The notes: generated by a model from the letters alone, not told the origin. DNA of 64,000 nt from Paenirhizobium selenitireducens ATCC BAA-1503 (GCF_000518785.1 NZ_JAEG01000001.1:124001-188000); one strand, 5' to 3'; shown: positions 33,965 to 44,108, numbered from the stretch's first letter. A program made the numbers and translations.

Positions 33965-36267
33965 GCTGCTGCGCGGCGGGAACCGAAGGCGCGCTCGACA
34001 TCGAGCGTGCGGGCCATGCTCTTCCGACGGCGGAAGAGTTGAGGCTCGCGAGCCGGGATCTGGGGGAGGGTCTGTTGCAGACCGACCTCAGCGTTCCCGC
34101 CGTGCATTGCGGCACCTGCATCAGCACGATCGAGCGGGCGCTGCGTGCCCGGCCGGAAGTGGAACGCGCCCGAGTCAACCTGTCGACCAAGCGCGTATCG
34201 GTCGTCTGGAAGGACAAGGTCGGCGATGTTGACACCGACCCGGTGGAATTCGCCCGCGCGATCGCCGCGACCGGCTATGAATCGCATCTGTTCACCGCGG
34301 CCGAGGAAGCCTCCGATTCGCTGCGCAACCAGCTGATCCGCGCCGTCGCCGTGTCCGGCTTCGCGGCGACCAACATCATGCTGCTCTCGGTTTCCATCTG
34401 GTCCGGGGCGGATGCTTCGACGCGGGACATGTTCCACTGGATTTCGGCGATGATTGCCGCCCCGGCACTGATCTATGCCGGGCGGTTCTTCTACCAGTCC
34501 GCCTGGAACGCCCTGAAACACGGCCGCAGCAACATGGACGTGCCGATCGCCATCGGCATCTCGCTCTCCTATTTCATCTCGCTGTGGGAGACGATCCACC
34601 ACGGTGAGCACGCCTATTTCGACGCGACCGCGTCGCTGCTGTTCTTCCTGCTGATCGGCCGCACCCTCGACCACATCATGCGTGATCGCGCCCGCTCGGC
34701 GATCAGCGGTCTGGCGCGTCTCTCGCCGCGCGGCGCCATGGTCGTCGGCGCGGACGGTTCGCGCGAATATCGTCCGCTGGACGACGTGCGTGTCGGCGAT
34801 CGCGTGGCGGTGGCCGCCGGCGACCGCATTCCGGTCGACGGCCTGATCGTCACCGGCGCCAGCGACATGGACGTATCGATCATCAACGGCGAAAGCGCCC
34901 CCCAGCAGGTCGCCGTCGGCGACGCCGTGCAGGCGGGTACGCTCAGCCTCACCGGTTCGCTGGTGATCGAGGCGACCGCGACGGCCAGGAACTCCTTCCT
35001 CGCCGAGGTCATCAACCTGATGGAAGCCGCCGAAGGCGGTCGCGCGCGTTATCGCCGCATCGCCGACCGCGCGGCGCAGTTCTACGCGCCGGCCGTGCAT
35101 CTGACCGCTTTCCTCACCTTCTTCGGCTGGGGCTTCTACGACGGCGACTGGAAGCATGCGCTGCTGGTGGCGGTGGCCGTGCTGATCATCACCTGCCCCT
35201 GCGCGCTCGGCCTCGCCGTGCCGGTGGTGCAGGTCGTGGCGGCCGGCCGTCTGTTCAAGGCCGGCATCATGGTCAAGGACGGCTCCGCCATGGAACGGCT
35301 GGCCGAGATCGACTCCGTCGCCTTCGACAAGACCGGCACGCTGACGCTGGGCCGACCGCGCCTGATCGATGCCGCGGCGATCGATGCCGGGGCCTTCGCC
35401 ATTGCCGCAGGCCTGGCCCGGCACTCGCGCCATCCGCTGTCGCAGGCCCTGTGGCGTGCGGCTAGCGTTGCGCCGCGCATGATCGACGCCGTGCGGGAAA
35501 TCCCCGGCGCCGGCATCGAAGCCGAGAGCGCCGACGGCACCTATCGCCTCGGCAGCCGCAAGTTCGCCTGTTCTGCGGAAGCTGGAGAAACCGGCGATCA
35601 TGCCTATTCCGAAGTCGTCCTGTCGCTCGACGGTCGTGAACTGCAGTCCTTCCGCTTCGAGGACACGCTGCGGCCGGGCGCCGAAAAGGCGATCGCGCTG
35701 CTCAAGGGGGAGGGCTTCTCGGTCGGCATTCTCTCGGGCGACCGCGCCGGCGTCGTTGCCGCGCTTGCCCAGCGCCTCGGCATCGCCAACTGGAAGGCCG
35801 AGCTCGCGCCCCGCGACAAGGCCGAATTCTGCGCTGCGGTCGAGGCCGAGGGCCACAAGCTTTTGATGGTCGGCGACGGCATCAACGATGCCCCCGCACT
35901 TGCCGCAGCCCATGTCTCGATCGCGCCCGCAACGGCTGCCGATGTCGGCCGCCAGGCGGCGGATTTCGTCTTCATGCGGCAGAACCTCGATTCGGTCGCC
36001 TTCGCCATTGAGGCGTCGCGCCGCGCCGGCCGGCTGATCCGTGAAAACTTCGCGCTGGCCATCGGCTACAACGTCATCGCCGTGCCGATTGCCATCCTCG
36101 GATATGCGACGCCGCTGATCGCCGCCGTCGCCATGTCGACCTCGTCGATCATCGTCGTCGTCAATGCGCTGCGCCTCAATCGGCTTTCCCTCAAGGAAGA
36201 TGCCGGCTCCGGCCAGCCTGTGGCGCCCGCCCGTTTCGTCGCACCGGACGCCAGGCTCGCCTCATGA
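33961..36267 (+). CDS. ccoI: Copper-transporting P1B-type ATPase CcoI (FixI)
   Basis: A 768-residue P-type ATPase. An N-terminal MSCCAAG and an HMA domain (HCGTCISTIERAL) bind the metal; the transport site is C412-P-C414 in TCPCALGLAVP; the phosphorylated D456 is in FDKTGTLTLG; VGDGINDAPALA is the hinge. It exports Cu(I) for delivery to the CuB site of CcoN rather than for resistance. Fourth base overlaps on both sides. Confidence 0.97.
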   Translation: MSCCAAGTEGALDIERAGHALPTAEELRLASRDLGEGLLQTDLSVPAVHCGTCISTIERALRARPEVERARVNLSTKRVSVVWKDKVGDVDTDPVEFARAIAATGYESHLFTAAEEASDSLRNQLIRAVAVSGFAATNIMLLSVSIWSGADASTRDMFHWISAMIAAPALIYAGRFFYQSAWNALKHGRSNMDVPIAIGISLSYFISLWETIHHGEHAYFDATASLLFFLLIGRTLDHIMRDRARSAISGLARLSPRGAMVVGADGSREYRPLDDVRVGDRVAVAAGDRIPVDGLIVTGASDMDVSIINGESAPQQVAVGDAVQAGTLSLTGSLVIEATATARNSFLAEVINLMEAAEGGRARYRRIADRAAQFYAPAVHLTAFLTFFGWGFYDGDWKHALLVAVAVLIITCPCALGLAVPVVQVVAAGRLFKAGIMVKDGSAMERLAEIDSVAFDKTGTLTLGRPRLIDAAAIDAGAFAIAAGLARHSRHPLSQALWRAASVAPRMIDAVREIPGAGIEAESADGTYRLGSRKFACSAEAGETGDHAYSEVVLSLDGRELQSFRFEDTLRPGAEKAIALLKGEGFSVGILSGDRAGVVAALAQRLGIANWKAELAPRDKAEFCAAVEAEGHKLLMVGDGINDAPALAAAHVSIAPATAADVGRQAADFVFMRQNLDSVAFAIEASRRAGRLIRENFALAIGYNVIAVPIAILGYATPLIAAVAMSTSSIIVVVNALRLNRLSLKEDAGSGQPVAPARFVAPDARLAS

Positions 36268-36419
36268 ACATGCTGATCTACCTGATCCCGATCGCCCTCT
36301 TTCTCGGCGGTCTCGGGCTCTTCGCTTTCCTCTGGTCGCTAAAAAGCGGTCAGTATGACGACCTCGACGGGGCGGCATGGCGGGTGCTCTCCGACGACGA
36401 CGACAAGCCGGGCGACTGA
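36264..36419 (+). CDS. ccoS: CcoS (FixS) cbb3 oxidase maturation protein
   Basis: A 51-residue protein starting MNMLIYLIPIALFLGG with one helix, then FLWSLKSGQYDDLDGAAWR, the CcoS signature, and an acidic end. Needed for cofactor insertion into CcoN. ATG overlaps the ccoI stop (ATGA). Last gene of ccoGHIS. Confidence 0.95.
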   Translation: MNMLIYLIPIALFLGGLGLFAFLWSLKSGQYDDLDGAAWRVLSDDDDKPGD

Positions 36420-36524
36420 AATCCACTCAGCGAATTTTGATGGTGGTCAAGTTTTCGCGGCTTGTCGGCATCGTTTCAGAATGCCACAAAGTGCTCCTTA
36501 TCCATTCGATGCGAAGAGGCACAC

Positions 36525-37949
36525 ATGGCGGAACTTGCGGAAATCGGACTGATCGGTCTCGGGGTCATGGGATCGAACCTGGCCCTCAACATCGCCGAAA
36601 AAGGCAGCCGCATCGCGGTGTTCAACCGCACGCCCTCGCGGTCCGCGGAATTCGTCGCCGAGGCCGGGGCGCTCGCCCCCGCCATCATCGGCTGCGACAC
36701 CATCGAGGCCTTCGTCGCCGCCATCCGCCCGCCGCGGCCGATCATCATCATGATCAAGGCGGGAGAGGCGGTCGACCAGCAGATCGACGCCCTGAAGCCG
36801 CTGCTTTCCGGCGGTGACATCATCATCGATGCCGGCAATGCCAATTTCCGCGACACCATCGCCCGCTTCGACCGGCTGAAGGACACAGGCCTGACCTTCA
36901 TCGGCATGGGCGTGTCCGGTGGGGAGGAGGGCGCCCGCCACGGCCCCTCGATCATGGTCGGCGGCACGCAGCAGTCCTACGCCCGTGTCGAGAAGGTGCT
37001 GAATTCGATCGCCGCCCGCTACGAGGGCGATCCGTGCTGCGCCTGGCTGGGCGAGGGCGGGGCAGGGCACTTCGTCAAGACCATCCATAACGGCATCGAA
37101 TATGCCGACATGCAGATGATCGCCGAGATCTACGGCGTGCTGCGCGACGGCCTCGGCAAGTCATCCCGCGACATCGGCGCGATCTTCGGCCGGTGGAACC
37201 GGGGCCGGCTCAATTCCTACCTGATCGAGATCACCGAAAAGGTGCTCGCCACCGCAGACCCGGAAACGGGCAAGCCCATGGTCGACATGATTGTCGACCG
37301 CGCCGGCCAGAAGGGCACCGGCAAGTGGTCGGCGATCGAGGCGCAGCAGATGGGCGTGCCGGCAACCGCCATCGAGGCGGCGGTCGCCGCCCGCAGCCTG
37401 TCGTCGATGAAGGCCGAGCGCGAGGCGGCCGAGGCGCTGTTCGGCACGCCGGCCTACGCCTTCCCGCTCAAGGACGGCGCGCCCCTCATGAACGACCTCG
37501 AACTCGCGCTGTTTGCCGCCAAGATCGGCGCCTATGCCCAGGGTTTTGCCGTCATGGCGGAGGCTTCGCGCGAATTCGGCTGGTCGCTCCCCATGCCGAC
37601 CATTGCCCGCATCTGGCGCGCCGGCTGCATCATCCGTTCGCAATTCCTCGACGAGATCACCAAGGCGTTCACAGATAAGCCGGACGTCGCCAACCTGATC
37701 GTCACGCCGGCCTTCTCCGCCATGGTGGCCGAGAGCCTGCCGTCGCTGCGCCGCATCGTTTCGGCCGCCGTCACTGCCGGCATTCCGGTTCCGGCCCTGT
37801 CCTCGGCGCTGTCCTATTTCGACGCCTACCGCCAGGCCCGCGGCACCGCCAACCTCATCCAGGCCCAGCGCGATTTCTTCGGCGCCCACGGCTTCGACCG
37901 CACCGACGGGCTTCCCCTCCACCACGGCCCGTGGGGCGCGGGCGGCTGA
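36525..37949 (+). CDS. gnd: 6-phosphogluconate dehydrogenase, decarboxylating
   Basis: A 474-residue enzyme converting 6-phosphogluconate to ribulose 5-phosphate with NADP. GLIGLGVMGSNLALNIAEKG binds NADP; FIGMGVSGGEEGARHGPSIM, HFVKTIHNGIEYADMQMIAE and DRAGQKGTGKWS are substrate-site motifs; the tail ends GLPLHHGPWG. The full-length form is typical of proteobacteria. ATG 36525 follows GAAGAGGCACAC. It stands alone, between ccoS and a repeat. Confidence 0.96.
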   Translation: MAELAEIGLIGLGVMGSNLALNIAEKGSRIAVFNRTPSRSAEFVAEAGALAPAIIGCDTIEAFVAAIRPPRPIIIMIKAGEAVDQQIDALKPLLSGGDIIIDAGNANFRDTIARFDRLKDTGLTFIGMGVSGGEEGARHGPSIMVGGTQQSYARVEKVLNSIAARYEGDPCCAWLGEGGAGHFVKTIHNGIEYADMQMIAEIYGVLRDGLGKSSRDIGAIFGRWNRGRLNSYLIEITEKVLATADPETGKPMVDMIVDRAGQKGTGKWSAIEAQQMGVPATAIEAAVAARSLSSMKAEREAAEALFGTPAYAFPLKDGAPLMNDLELALFAAKIGAYAQGFAVMAEASREFGWSLPMPTIARIWRAGCIIRSQFLDEITKAFTDKPDVANLIVTPAFSAMVAESLPSLRRIVSAAVTAGIPVPALSSALSYFDAYRQARGTANLIQAQRDFFGAHGFDRTDGLPLHHGPWGAGG

Positions 37950-38065
37950 GCTTCGCCAATCACGGCAATGAGGCCGGGCTGGGATGCTAGCTCCAGACTG
38001 GGACTACCACCGGCAGTCCTTCGTCAGCCACGGCTGGAAGACGAGGCGCGGAGCCGAGAGGCCCT

Positions 38066-38189
38066 CTTCTCCCCAGCGGGGAGAAGGTGGCGCGTAGCGC
38101 CGGATGAGGGGGAGCGAAGCCACCTGATGTTGGCGCACTCGGCCCCCTCATCGCCTCACTGCGTTCGGCACTTCTCCCCGCTGGGGAGA
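38066..38189. repeat. Mosaic palindromic repeat, family A, copy 3
   Basis: Hairpins CTTCTCCCC/GGGGAGAAG at both ends (38066-38087 and 38169-38189) with GATGAGGGGG and GGCCCCCTCATC inside, i.e. the same arrangement as copy 2 in cobJ. It occupies the centre of the 343-bp gap between gnd and the LacI gene; the rest of that gap has no recognisable feature. Confidence 0.85.
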
Positions 38190-38292
38190 AGCGGGAGAAC
38201 GCCACGCCCGTTGTGCATGCTCTCCACGCATCGAATTTCACGCCGACGCGTCGATATTTCACGCAAGAGCCCTGCCAAGACCAGCCGCGCGC

Positions 38293-39327
38293 TCAATCGT
38301 CCCAGACCGGCTGGCTGATGCTTTGCAGCATGTCGGGCGCCACGCCGTCGATGCTGGCGATCACCGCCTTGGCGAGTTCGCGGCCGGCGAGGCGCACGTC
38401 TTCGGAAGCCGTGATGATCTCCGGGCGGATCCAGTTGAGGATCGGCGCCGACTGTTTCGACACCATGTCGATATCGCGCCCGACGCGTTTTCCCGCCGCC
38501 TCGATCCCGGCATTGACTGAAATGGCCGCACTTCCCGATGAGCAGATGATGCCGTCCGGGGCGTCCGGGGAGCGCATCAGCGCCTCGATCCCGTCGCGGA
38601 TCTCCGCCAGCGGCGTGTCGATATTGACGGCGAGCGGCACTTCCTCGGCGCCGAACTCGCGAAGCCCCGCCAGGAAACCGGCGCGCGTATGCGTGTAATA
38701 GGTCAGCTTGCTCGGTGGCTGCAGAAGGGCGATGCGCTTGCGGCCCCGCGCCACCAGCCGCTGCACTGCCTGGCGCGCATAGGCCTCGTTGTCGAAGTCG
38801 TGATAGGGATGGACGAGCCCGGCATCGGTGCGGCCATGGGTGGCGAAGGGCATGTTCTGCTCGGTCAGCAGCCTGACCCGCGCGTCGTCCGGCTCGATGC
38901 GCGAAATGATCACGCCGTCGGCCGATCCCGTGTCGAGGATATAGCGCACCGGCTGCATCGGATCCTTGCTGTGCGAATGCGGCGTGACGACGATATGGTA
39001 GGGCGTGCCCGAAAGCACTTCCGAAATGCCGAAGACCATCTGGCTGGAAAAGCCCATGATCTCCTCGTCGATGCTGAGCACCAGGGCGATCACGTTCGTC
39101 TTGCCGGTCCTCAGGCGCACGCCGGCGCGATTCGGCTGGTAACCGAGCTGGCGCGCCACCATGCGCACCCGCTCCTTGGTTTCCGCGCCGATGTCGGGCG
39201 CGTCTTTCAGCGCGCGCGACACGGTGGTGATGCCCAGTCCCGTCATGAAGGCGATCGTCTTGAGCGTCGGTCGCTCCTTGCCTTCCTTCGCGGGACCTGA
39301 TCCGTCCCGCGGCTTGTCATGTTTCAT
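38293..39327 (-). CDS. LacI family transcriptional regulator
   Basis: A 344-residue repressor. The HTH is [22 protein letters not shown] (residues about 19-40) with the hinge [13 protein letters not shown]; the periplasmic-binding-protein-like sensor domain follows from about residue 75. It is divergent from the carbohydrate ABC genes and most probably controls them and the downstream glycosidases in response to an oligosaccharide. The N-terminal extension of about 18 charged residues before the HTH is longer than usual. Confidence 0.92.
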   Translation of the reverse strand: MKHDKPRDGSGPAKEGKERPTLKTIAFMTGLGITTVSRALKDAPDIGAETKERVRMVARQLGYQPNRAGVRLRTGKTNVIALVLSIDEEIMGFSSQMVFGISEVLSGTPYHIVVTPHSHSKDPMQPVRYILDTGSADGVIISRIEPDDARVRLLTEQNMPFATHGRTDAGLVHPYHDFDNEAYARQAVQRLVARGRKRIALLQPPSKLTYYTHTRAGFLAGLREFGAEEVPLAVNIDTPLAEIRDGIEALMRSPDAPDGIICSSGSAAISVNAGIEAAGKRVGRDIDMVSKQSAPILNWIRPEIITASEDVRLAGRELAKAVIASIDGVAPDMLQSISQPVWDD

Positions 39328-39777
39328 GCTGTCCCCGCCGCTTCCCTTGAGCCGCCATTATAGTTGCCCGCGCGCCGGCTGCAAACGCGGCGGGACGATC
39401 AATGCGCAACGAACAACAATTCAAATCTGTAACGATACAGTAGCTTTGTCGAGCAGGAATTTGTCATGGGCTGTATTCGTCATGCACGCATAGGGGGAAT
39501 TGGCGGAAAAGGCCAGGACCGTGGGCCCTGTCTGATCGGAAAATGCCGCAATGCACGGCGAAACGTGCCGCAGCACGGCAAAATACGGAAAACATGACGA
39601 TAAGACACGGTTGAGTAGTGTTTCTCACTACCCGCTTTCGGGGTGCGTCATGCTGCGCCTGCGTGCTGCCTAGGGTGGAAAGCGACGGTGTAACAAAAAA
39701 TTAACATCGCGGAGGTTGCGCCCTTAAATCGATTGTAATAGGTTTTTCCGGCAACGTTTCAGTGAGGGAGGACACTC
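39328..39777. promoter_or_regulatory. Divergent control region between LacI gene and ABC operon
   Basis: About 450 bp, AT-richer than its surroundings. CTGTAACGATACAG at 39427-39440 is a 14-bp near-palindrome with the central CG of LacI-family operators, 100 bp from the repressor start. A second symmetric AATCGATT lies at 39727-39734, about 44 bp before the binding-protein ATG, and an AACGTT near 39755 is a third weak candidate. A hairpin GTAGTG/CACTAC near 39615 has no T-run. Confidence 0.5.
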
Positions 39778-41013
39778 ATGAATTTTCGTAGCGTCGCGGC
39801 AGCTTTGGCCGCAAGCGCAATACTACCGTTTTCTGTAAGCCAGGCTGCCGATCTCGAGGTCACCCATTGGTGGACCTCGGGCGGCGAAGCGGCCGCAGTC
39901 GCCGAACTCGCCAAGGCATTCGATGCCACCGGCAATAAATGGGTCGACGGCGCGATCGCCGGCTCCGGCGGAACGGCCCGTCCGATCATGGTCAGCCGCA
40001 TCACCGGCGGCGACCCGATGGCGGCCACCCAGTTCAACCACGGCCGCCAGGCCGAGGAACTGGCGCAGTCCGGCCTGATGCGCGACCTGACAGCGGTGGC
40101 GGAAAAGGAAAAGTGGAAGGACTTCATCCGGCCGCTCAGCCTGCTGGATTCCTGCACCATCGACGGCAAGATCTATTGCGCCCCCGTCAACATCCACTCC
40201 TGGCAGTGGCTGTGGCTTTCCAACGCCGCCTTCGAGAAGGCCGGCGTGCCCGTGCCGAAGAACTGGGACGAGTTCGTCGCGGCTGCCCCGGCACTTGAAA
40301 AGGCCGGTATTCAGCCGCTCGCGGTCGGCGGTCAGCCGTGGCAGGCCAATGGCGCCTTCGGTGTTCTGATGATCGCCATCGGCGGCAAGGACACCTATCT
40401 CAAGGTGTTCCAGGACAAGGACGCGGAAGTGGCGGCCGGGCCTGAGATCGCCAAGGTGTTCAAGGCTGCCGACGATGCGCGCCGCATGTCCGCGGGCAGC
40501 AATGTCCAGGACTGGAACCAGGCGACCAATCTCGTCATCACCGGCAAGGCCGGCGGCCAGATCATGGGTGACTGGGCGCAGGGCGAATTCCAGCTGGCCG
40601 GCCAGGTCGCTGGCAAGGACTACACCTGCCTGCCGGGTCTCGGCGTCAACGAGATCATCACGACGGGCGGCGACGCCTTCTACTTCCCCGTGCTGAAGGA
40701 CGAGGAAAAGTCCAAGGCCCAGGAAGTTCTGGCCTCGACGCTGGTCAATCCGGCCACCCAGGTCGCCTTCAACCTGAAGAAGGGCTCGCTGCCGATCCGC
40801 GGCGACGTCGATCTGGCGGCTGCCAATGACTGCATGAAGAAGGGCCTCGACATTCTCGCCAAGGGCAATGTCCTGATCAGCACCGACCAGATGCTTTCCG
40901 CCGACAGCCAGAAGCAGATGGAAGACCTGTTCTCCGAGTTCTTCGCCACGCCGTCGATGACGCCGGAAGACGCGCAGAAGCGCTTCACCGACATCATCGC
41001 CAGCGCCGACTGA
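39778..41013 (+). CDS. ABC transporter sugar-binding protein (family 1)
   Basis: A 411-residue periplasmic binding protein with a signal peptide (MNFRSVAAALAASAILPF...QAAD). LEVTHWWTSGGEAAAVAELAKAF and GQIMGDWAQGEFQLA are like glucose/mannose-type GtsA and other family 1 proteins. Its ligand is likely an oligosaccharide released from a mannose- or xylose-containing polymer, judged from the downstream enzymes. The ATG follows GAGGGAGGACACTC. A large hairpin follows the gene. Confidence 0.93.
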   Translation: MNFRSVAAALAASAILPFSVSQAADLEVTHWWTSGGEAAAVAELAKAFDATGNKWVDGAIAGSGGTARPIMVSRITGGDPMAATQFNHGRQAEELAQSGLMRDLTAVAEKEKWKDFIRPLSLLDSCTIDGKIYCAPVNIHSWQWLWLSNAAFEKAGVPVPKNWDEFVAAAPALEKAGIQPLAVGGQPWQANGAFGVLMIAIGGKDTYLKVFQDKDAEVAAGPEIAKVFKAADDARRMSAGSNVQDWNQATNLVITGKAGGQIMGDWAQGEFQLAGQVAGKDYTCLPGLGVNEIITTGGDAFYFPVLKDEEKSKAQEVLASTLVNPATQVAFNLKKGSLPIRGDVDLAAANDCMKKGLDILAKGNVLISTDQMLSADSQKQMEDLFSEFFATPSMTPEDAQKRFTDIIASAD

Positions 41014-41020
41014 TCCCATT

Positions 41021-41078
41021 CCTCCCGGCCGCAGTGTGCCGGTCCTGCCTTGGGGCGGGGCCGGTCACTGCGGGGAGG
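41021..41078 (+). other. Intercistronic stem-loop after the binding-protein gene
   Basis: CCGCAGTG (41029-41036) pairs with CACTGCGG (41066-41073), with inner CCGGTCC/GGGCCGG-type pairing and outer CCTCCC/GGGAGG. No T-run follows. Such structures protect the upstream mRNA so that the binding protein exceeds the permeases. Confidence 0.6.
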
Positions 41079-41147
41079 GGTGTCGGGCCCGGCTGTCGAA
41101 GGCCGGGTCACGCCACCAATGCGGATCGCGAAGAAAGGGAGTGACCC

Positions 41148-42050
41148 ATGACGGGCCAAGTGCGCGCCGGTCGGCCGAACCAATTGCTGCGCAATCTCAA
41201 TGCGAAGATTGCCTCCATCCCGATGATCCTGACCGCCGTCGTGGTGTTCCTCGGCGGAACGCTCTGGACCGTCTTCTATTCCTTCACCAATTCGAAGCTG
41301 CTGCCGCGGCTTTCCTTCGTCGGTCTCGACCAGTACGAGCGCCTGTGGGCGGCTCCGCGCTGGCTGATGGCCATCGAGAACCTCGCCGTCTACGGCATCC
41401 TGTCGCTGATCTTCAGCCTGGTGATCGGTTTCCTGCTGGCCGCCCTGATGGACCAGAAGATCCGCTTCGAGAATGCCTTCCGGACGATCTTCCTCTATCC
41501 CTTCGCACTGTCCTTCATCGTCACCGGCCTAGTGTGGCAGTGGATCCTCAATCCGGAATTCGGCGTGCAGTCGATCGTGCGTTCGCTCGGCTGGGAGAGC
41601 TTCGCCTTCGACCCGCTCTACAATCCCGACATCGTCATCTACGGCATCCTGATCGCCGCGCTGTGGCAGGGCACGGGCCTGGTCATGTGCCTGATGCTGG
41701 CCGGCCTGCGGGGCATCGACGAGGACATCTGGAAGGCATCGCGGGTCGACGGCATTCCGATGTGGCGGACCTATCTCTTCATCATCATCCCGATGATGCG
41801 GCCCGTCTTCATCACCACGCTGGTCATCATCGCCAGCGGCATCGTCCGCGTCTACGACCTCGTCGTCGCCCAGACCAGCGGCGGCCCGGGCATCGCTTCC
41901 GAAGTGCCGGCGAAATACGTCTACGACTACATGTTCCAGGCGCAGAATCTCGGCCAGGGCTTTGCCGCCTCGACCATGATGCTGCTGACCGTCGCCATCA
42001 TCGTCGTTCCCTGGGCCTATCTGGAATTCGGAGGAAAGAAGCGTGGCTAA
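41148..42050 (+). CDS. ABC transporter permease (MalF-type)
   Basis: A 300-residue inner-membrane permease with six helices. The EAA loop that docks the ATPase is EDIWKASRVDGIPMWRTYLF. Belongs to the carbohydrate uptake CUT1 family. ATG 41148 follows AAGGGAGTGACCC. Overlaps the next permease by 8 bp. Confidence 0.93.
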   Translation: MTGQVRAGRPNQLLRNLNAKIASIPMILTAVVVFLGGTLWTVFYSFTNSKLLPRLSFVGLDQYERLWAAPRWLMAIENLAVYGILSLIFSLVIGFLLAALMDQKIRFENAFRTIFLYPFALSFIVTGLVWQWILNPEFGVQSIVRSLGWESFAFDPLYNPDIVIYGILIAALWQGTGLVMCLMLAGLRGIDEDIWKASRVDGIPMWRTYLFIIIPMMRPVFITTLVIIASGIVRVYDLVVAQTSGGPGIASEVPAKYVYDYMFQAQNLGQGFAASTMMLLTVAIIVVPWAYLEFGGKKRG

Positions 42051-42987
42051 TCCCGCAACACTCAACGCGACGGCCGCCGGCTTCGAAGCGGTCTCCGACA
42101 GGCTCGGCTCCGGCCCGCGCGGCCGCAAGCCCCGGCGCACGCTCTCGTCGCGCAACATCATGCTCTATGGCACGCTGTTCTTCGCCGCCGTCTACTACCT
42201 GATACCGCTCTATGTGATGGTCGTGACCTCGCTCAAGGGCATGCCCGAGATCCGTCTCGGCAACATCTTCTCGCCGCCGATGGAGATCACCTTCGAACCC
42301 TGGGTCAAGGCCTGGGCGGAAGCCTGCACCGGGCTCAACTGCGACGGCCTGTCGCGCGGCTTCTGGAATTCGGTGCGCATCACCATTCCTTCCACCATCG
42401 TGTCGATCATCATCGCCTCGGTGAACGGCTATGCGCTCGCCAACTGGAAGTTCAAGGGCTCGGAGATCTTCTTCACCATCCTGATCGTCGGTGCCTTCAT
42501 CCCCTATCAGGTGATGATCTATCCGATCGTCATCGTGCTGCGCGAAATGGGCATCTACGGCACGCTGACCGGTCTCGTCATCGTCCACACCATCTTCGGC
42601 ATGCCGATCCTGACGCTGCTGTTCCGCAACTATTTCGTCTCGCTGCCGGAGGAATTGTTCAAGGCGGCCCGCATCGACGGGGCCGGTTTCTGGCAGATCT
42701 ACGGGCGGATCATGCTGCCCATGTCGCTGCCGATCTTCGTCGTGGCGATGATCCTGCAGATCACCGGCATCTGGAACGACTTCCTGTTCGGCGTCGTGTT
42801 CACGCGGCCGGAATATTATCCGATGACCGTTCAGCTCAACAACATCGTCAACTCCGTCCAGGGCGTGAAGGAATACAACGTCAACATGGCAGCGACCCTG
42901 TTGACCGGTCTCGTCCCGCTCATCGTCTATTTCGTATCCGGCCGGCTCTTCGTCCGGGGTATCGCCGCCGGCGCAGTGAAGGGTTAA
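42043..42987 (+). CDS. ABC transporter permease (MalG-type)
   Basis: A 314-residue CUT1 permease with six helices after a cytoplasmic N-terminus of about 45 residues; the EAA loop is EELFKAARIDGAGFWQIYG. It forms the channel with the preceding permease. ATG 42043 is inside the end of the upstream gene. Confidence 0.93.
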   Translation: MANPATLNATAAGFEAVSDRLGSGPRGRKPRRTLSSRNIMLYGTLFFAAVYYLIPLYVMVVTSLKGMPEIRLGNIFSPPMEITFEPWVKAWAEACTGLNCDGLSRGFWNSVRITIPSTIVSIIIASVNGYALANWKFKGSEIFFTILIVGAFIPYQVMIYPIVIVLREMGIYGTLTGLVIVHTIFGMPILTLLFRNYFVSLPEELFKAARIDGAGFWQIYGRIMLPMSLPIFVVAMILQITGIWNDFLFGVVFTRPEYYPMTVQLNNIVNSVQGVKEYNVNMAATLLTGLVPLIVYFVSGRLFVRGIAAGAVKG

Positions 42988-42993
42988 GTGCTC

Positions 42994-44085
42994 ATGTCCA
43001 ACAGTGTATCGATCAGGGATCTGTCGCTCTCGTTCGGAGCGGTCACCGTTCTCGAGGACCTGAACCTCGACATTCGCGACGGCGAATTCCTCGTCCTGCT
43101 CGGCTCGTCCGGCTGCGGAAAGTCGACGCTTCTCAACTGCATCGCCGGTCTTCTGGAGCCGACCGACGGGCAGATCTTCATCAAGGACAAAAACGTCACC
43201 TGGGAGGAGCCGAAGGACCGCGGCATCGGCATGGTCTTCCAGTCCTACGCCCTCTATCCGCAGATGACGGTGGAGAAGAACCTGTCCTTCGGCCTCCGGG
43301 TCGCCAAGGTGCCGGAGGACAAGATCCGCGAGAAGGTGGCGCGCGCCGCCGAGATCCTGCAGATCGAGCCGCTTCTGAAACGCAAACCGGCCGAACTCTC
43401 CGGCGGCCAGCGCCAGCGCGTGGCGATCGGCCGGGCGCTTGTCCGCGACGTCGACGTCTTCCTGTTCGACGAGCCGCTCTCCAACCTCGACGCCAAGCTG
43501 CGCTCGGAACTGCGCGTCGAGATCAAGCGGCTGCATCATTCGCTGAAGAACACGATGATCTACGTCACCCACGACCAGATCGAGGCGCTGACGCTCGCCG
43601 ACCGCATCGCCATCATGAAGAGCGGCGTGATCCAGCAGCTCGACGATCCGATGGTCATCTACAACCGGCCGAAGAACCTGTTCGTTGCCGGCTTCATCGG
43701 CTCGCCCTCGATGAATTTTCTGCGCGGCGAACTGGTCGAGCGCGCCAACGGCCTGGTCTTCACCACCGCCGGCGTCGACTTCTTCCTCGACGGCTACGAC
43801 GCGGCCGGTCCGCTCGCCGCCGGCAGCAAGGTCGTGCTCGGCATCCGCCCGGAACACGTGCTGATCGACGACGAGGTGCCGGCCGGCGCCGAGACCCACG
43901 AGGCCGTGGTCGACATCGAGGAGCCGATGGGCGCCGACAACCTGCTGTGGCTGAAACATGCCGGCCACGTCATGTCGGTCCGCACCTCCGGCACCCGCCG
44001 CTACCGCCCTGGCGCAAAGCTGCGCCTCGGCTTCGACATGTCGGTCGCCTCGCTGTTTGATGCGGTGACCGAGGAGCGGCTTTGA
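42994..44085 (+). CDS. ABC transporter ATP-binding protein (UgpC/MsmX type)
   Basis: A 363-residue ATPase. Walker A GSSGCGKSTLLN, Q-loop QSYALYP, signature LSGGQRQRVAIGRAL, Walker B VFLFDEPLSNLD and the switch THDQIEAL are all intact; a C-terminal OB-fold (TOBE) regulatory domain spans residues about 240-363. ATG 42994 is preferred; GTG 42988 would add two residues. Confidence 0.93.
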   Translation: MSNSVSIRDLSLSFGAVTVLEDLNLDIRDGEFLVLLGSSGCGKSTLLNCIAGLLEPTDGQIFIKDKNVTWEEPKDRGIGMVFQSYALYPQMTVEKNLSFGLRVAKVPEDKIREKVARAAEILQIEPLLKRKPAELSGGQRQRVAIGRALVRDVDVFLFDEPLSNLDAKLRSELRVEIKRLHHSLKNTMIYVTHDQIEALTLADRIAIMKSGVIQQLDDPMVIYNRPKNLFVAGFIGSPSMNFLRGELVERANGLVFTTAGVDFFLDGYDAAGPLAAGSKVVLGIRPEHVLIDDEVPAGAETHEAVVDIEEPMGADNLLWLKHAGHVMSVRTSGTRRYRPGAKLRLGFDMSVASLFDAVTEERL

Positions 44086-44108
44086 TGGACACAGGCAGTC
44101 CGGTGTCG

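Noticed and set aside
39610..39635. Hairpin near 39.6 kb as a terminator
   Set aside because: GTAGTG/CACTAC is short and not followed by a T-run, and lies inside a divergent control region.
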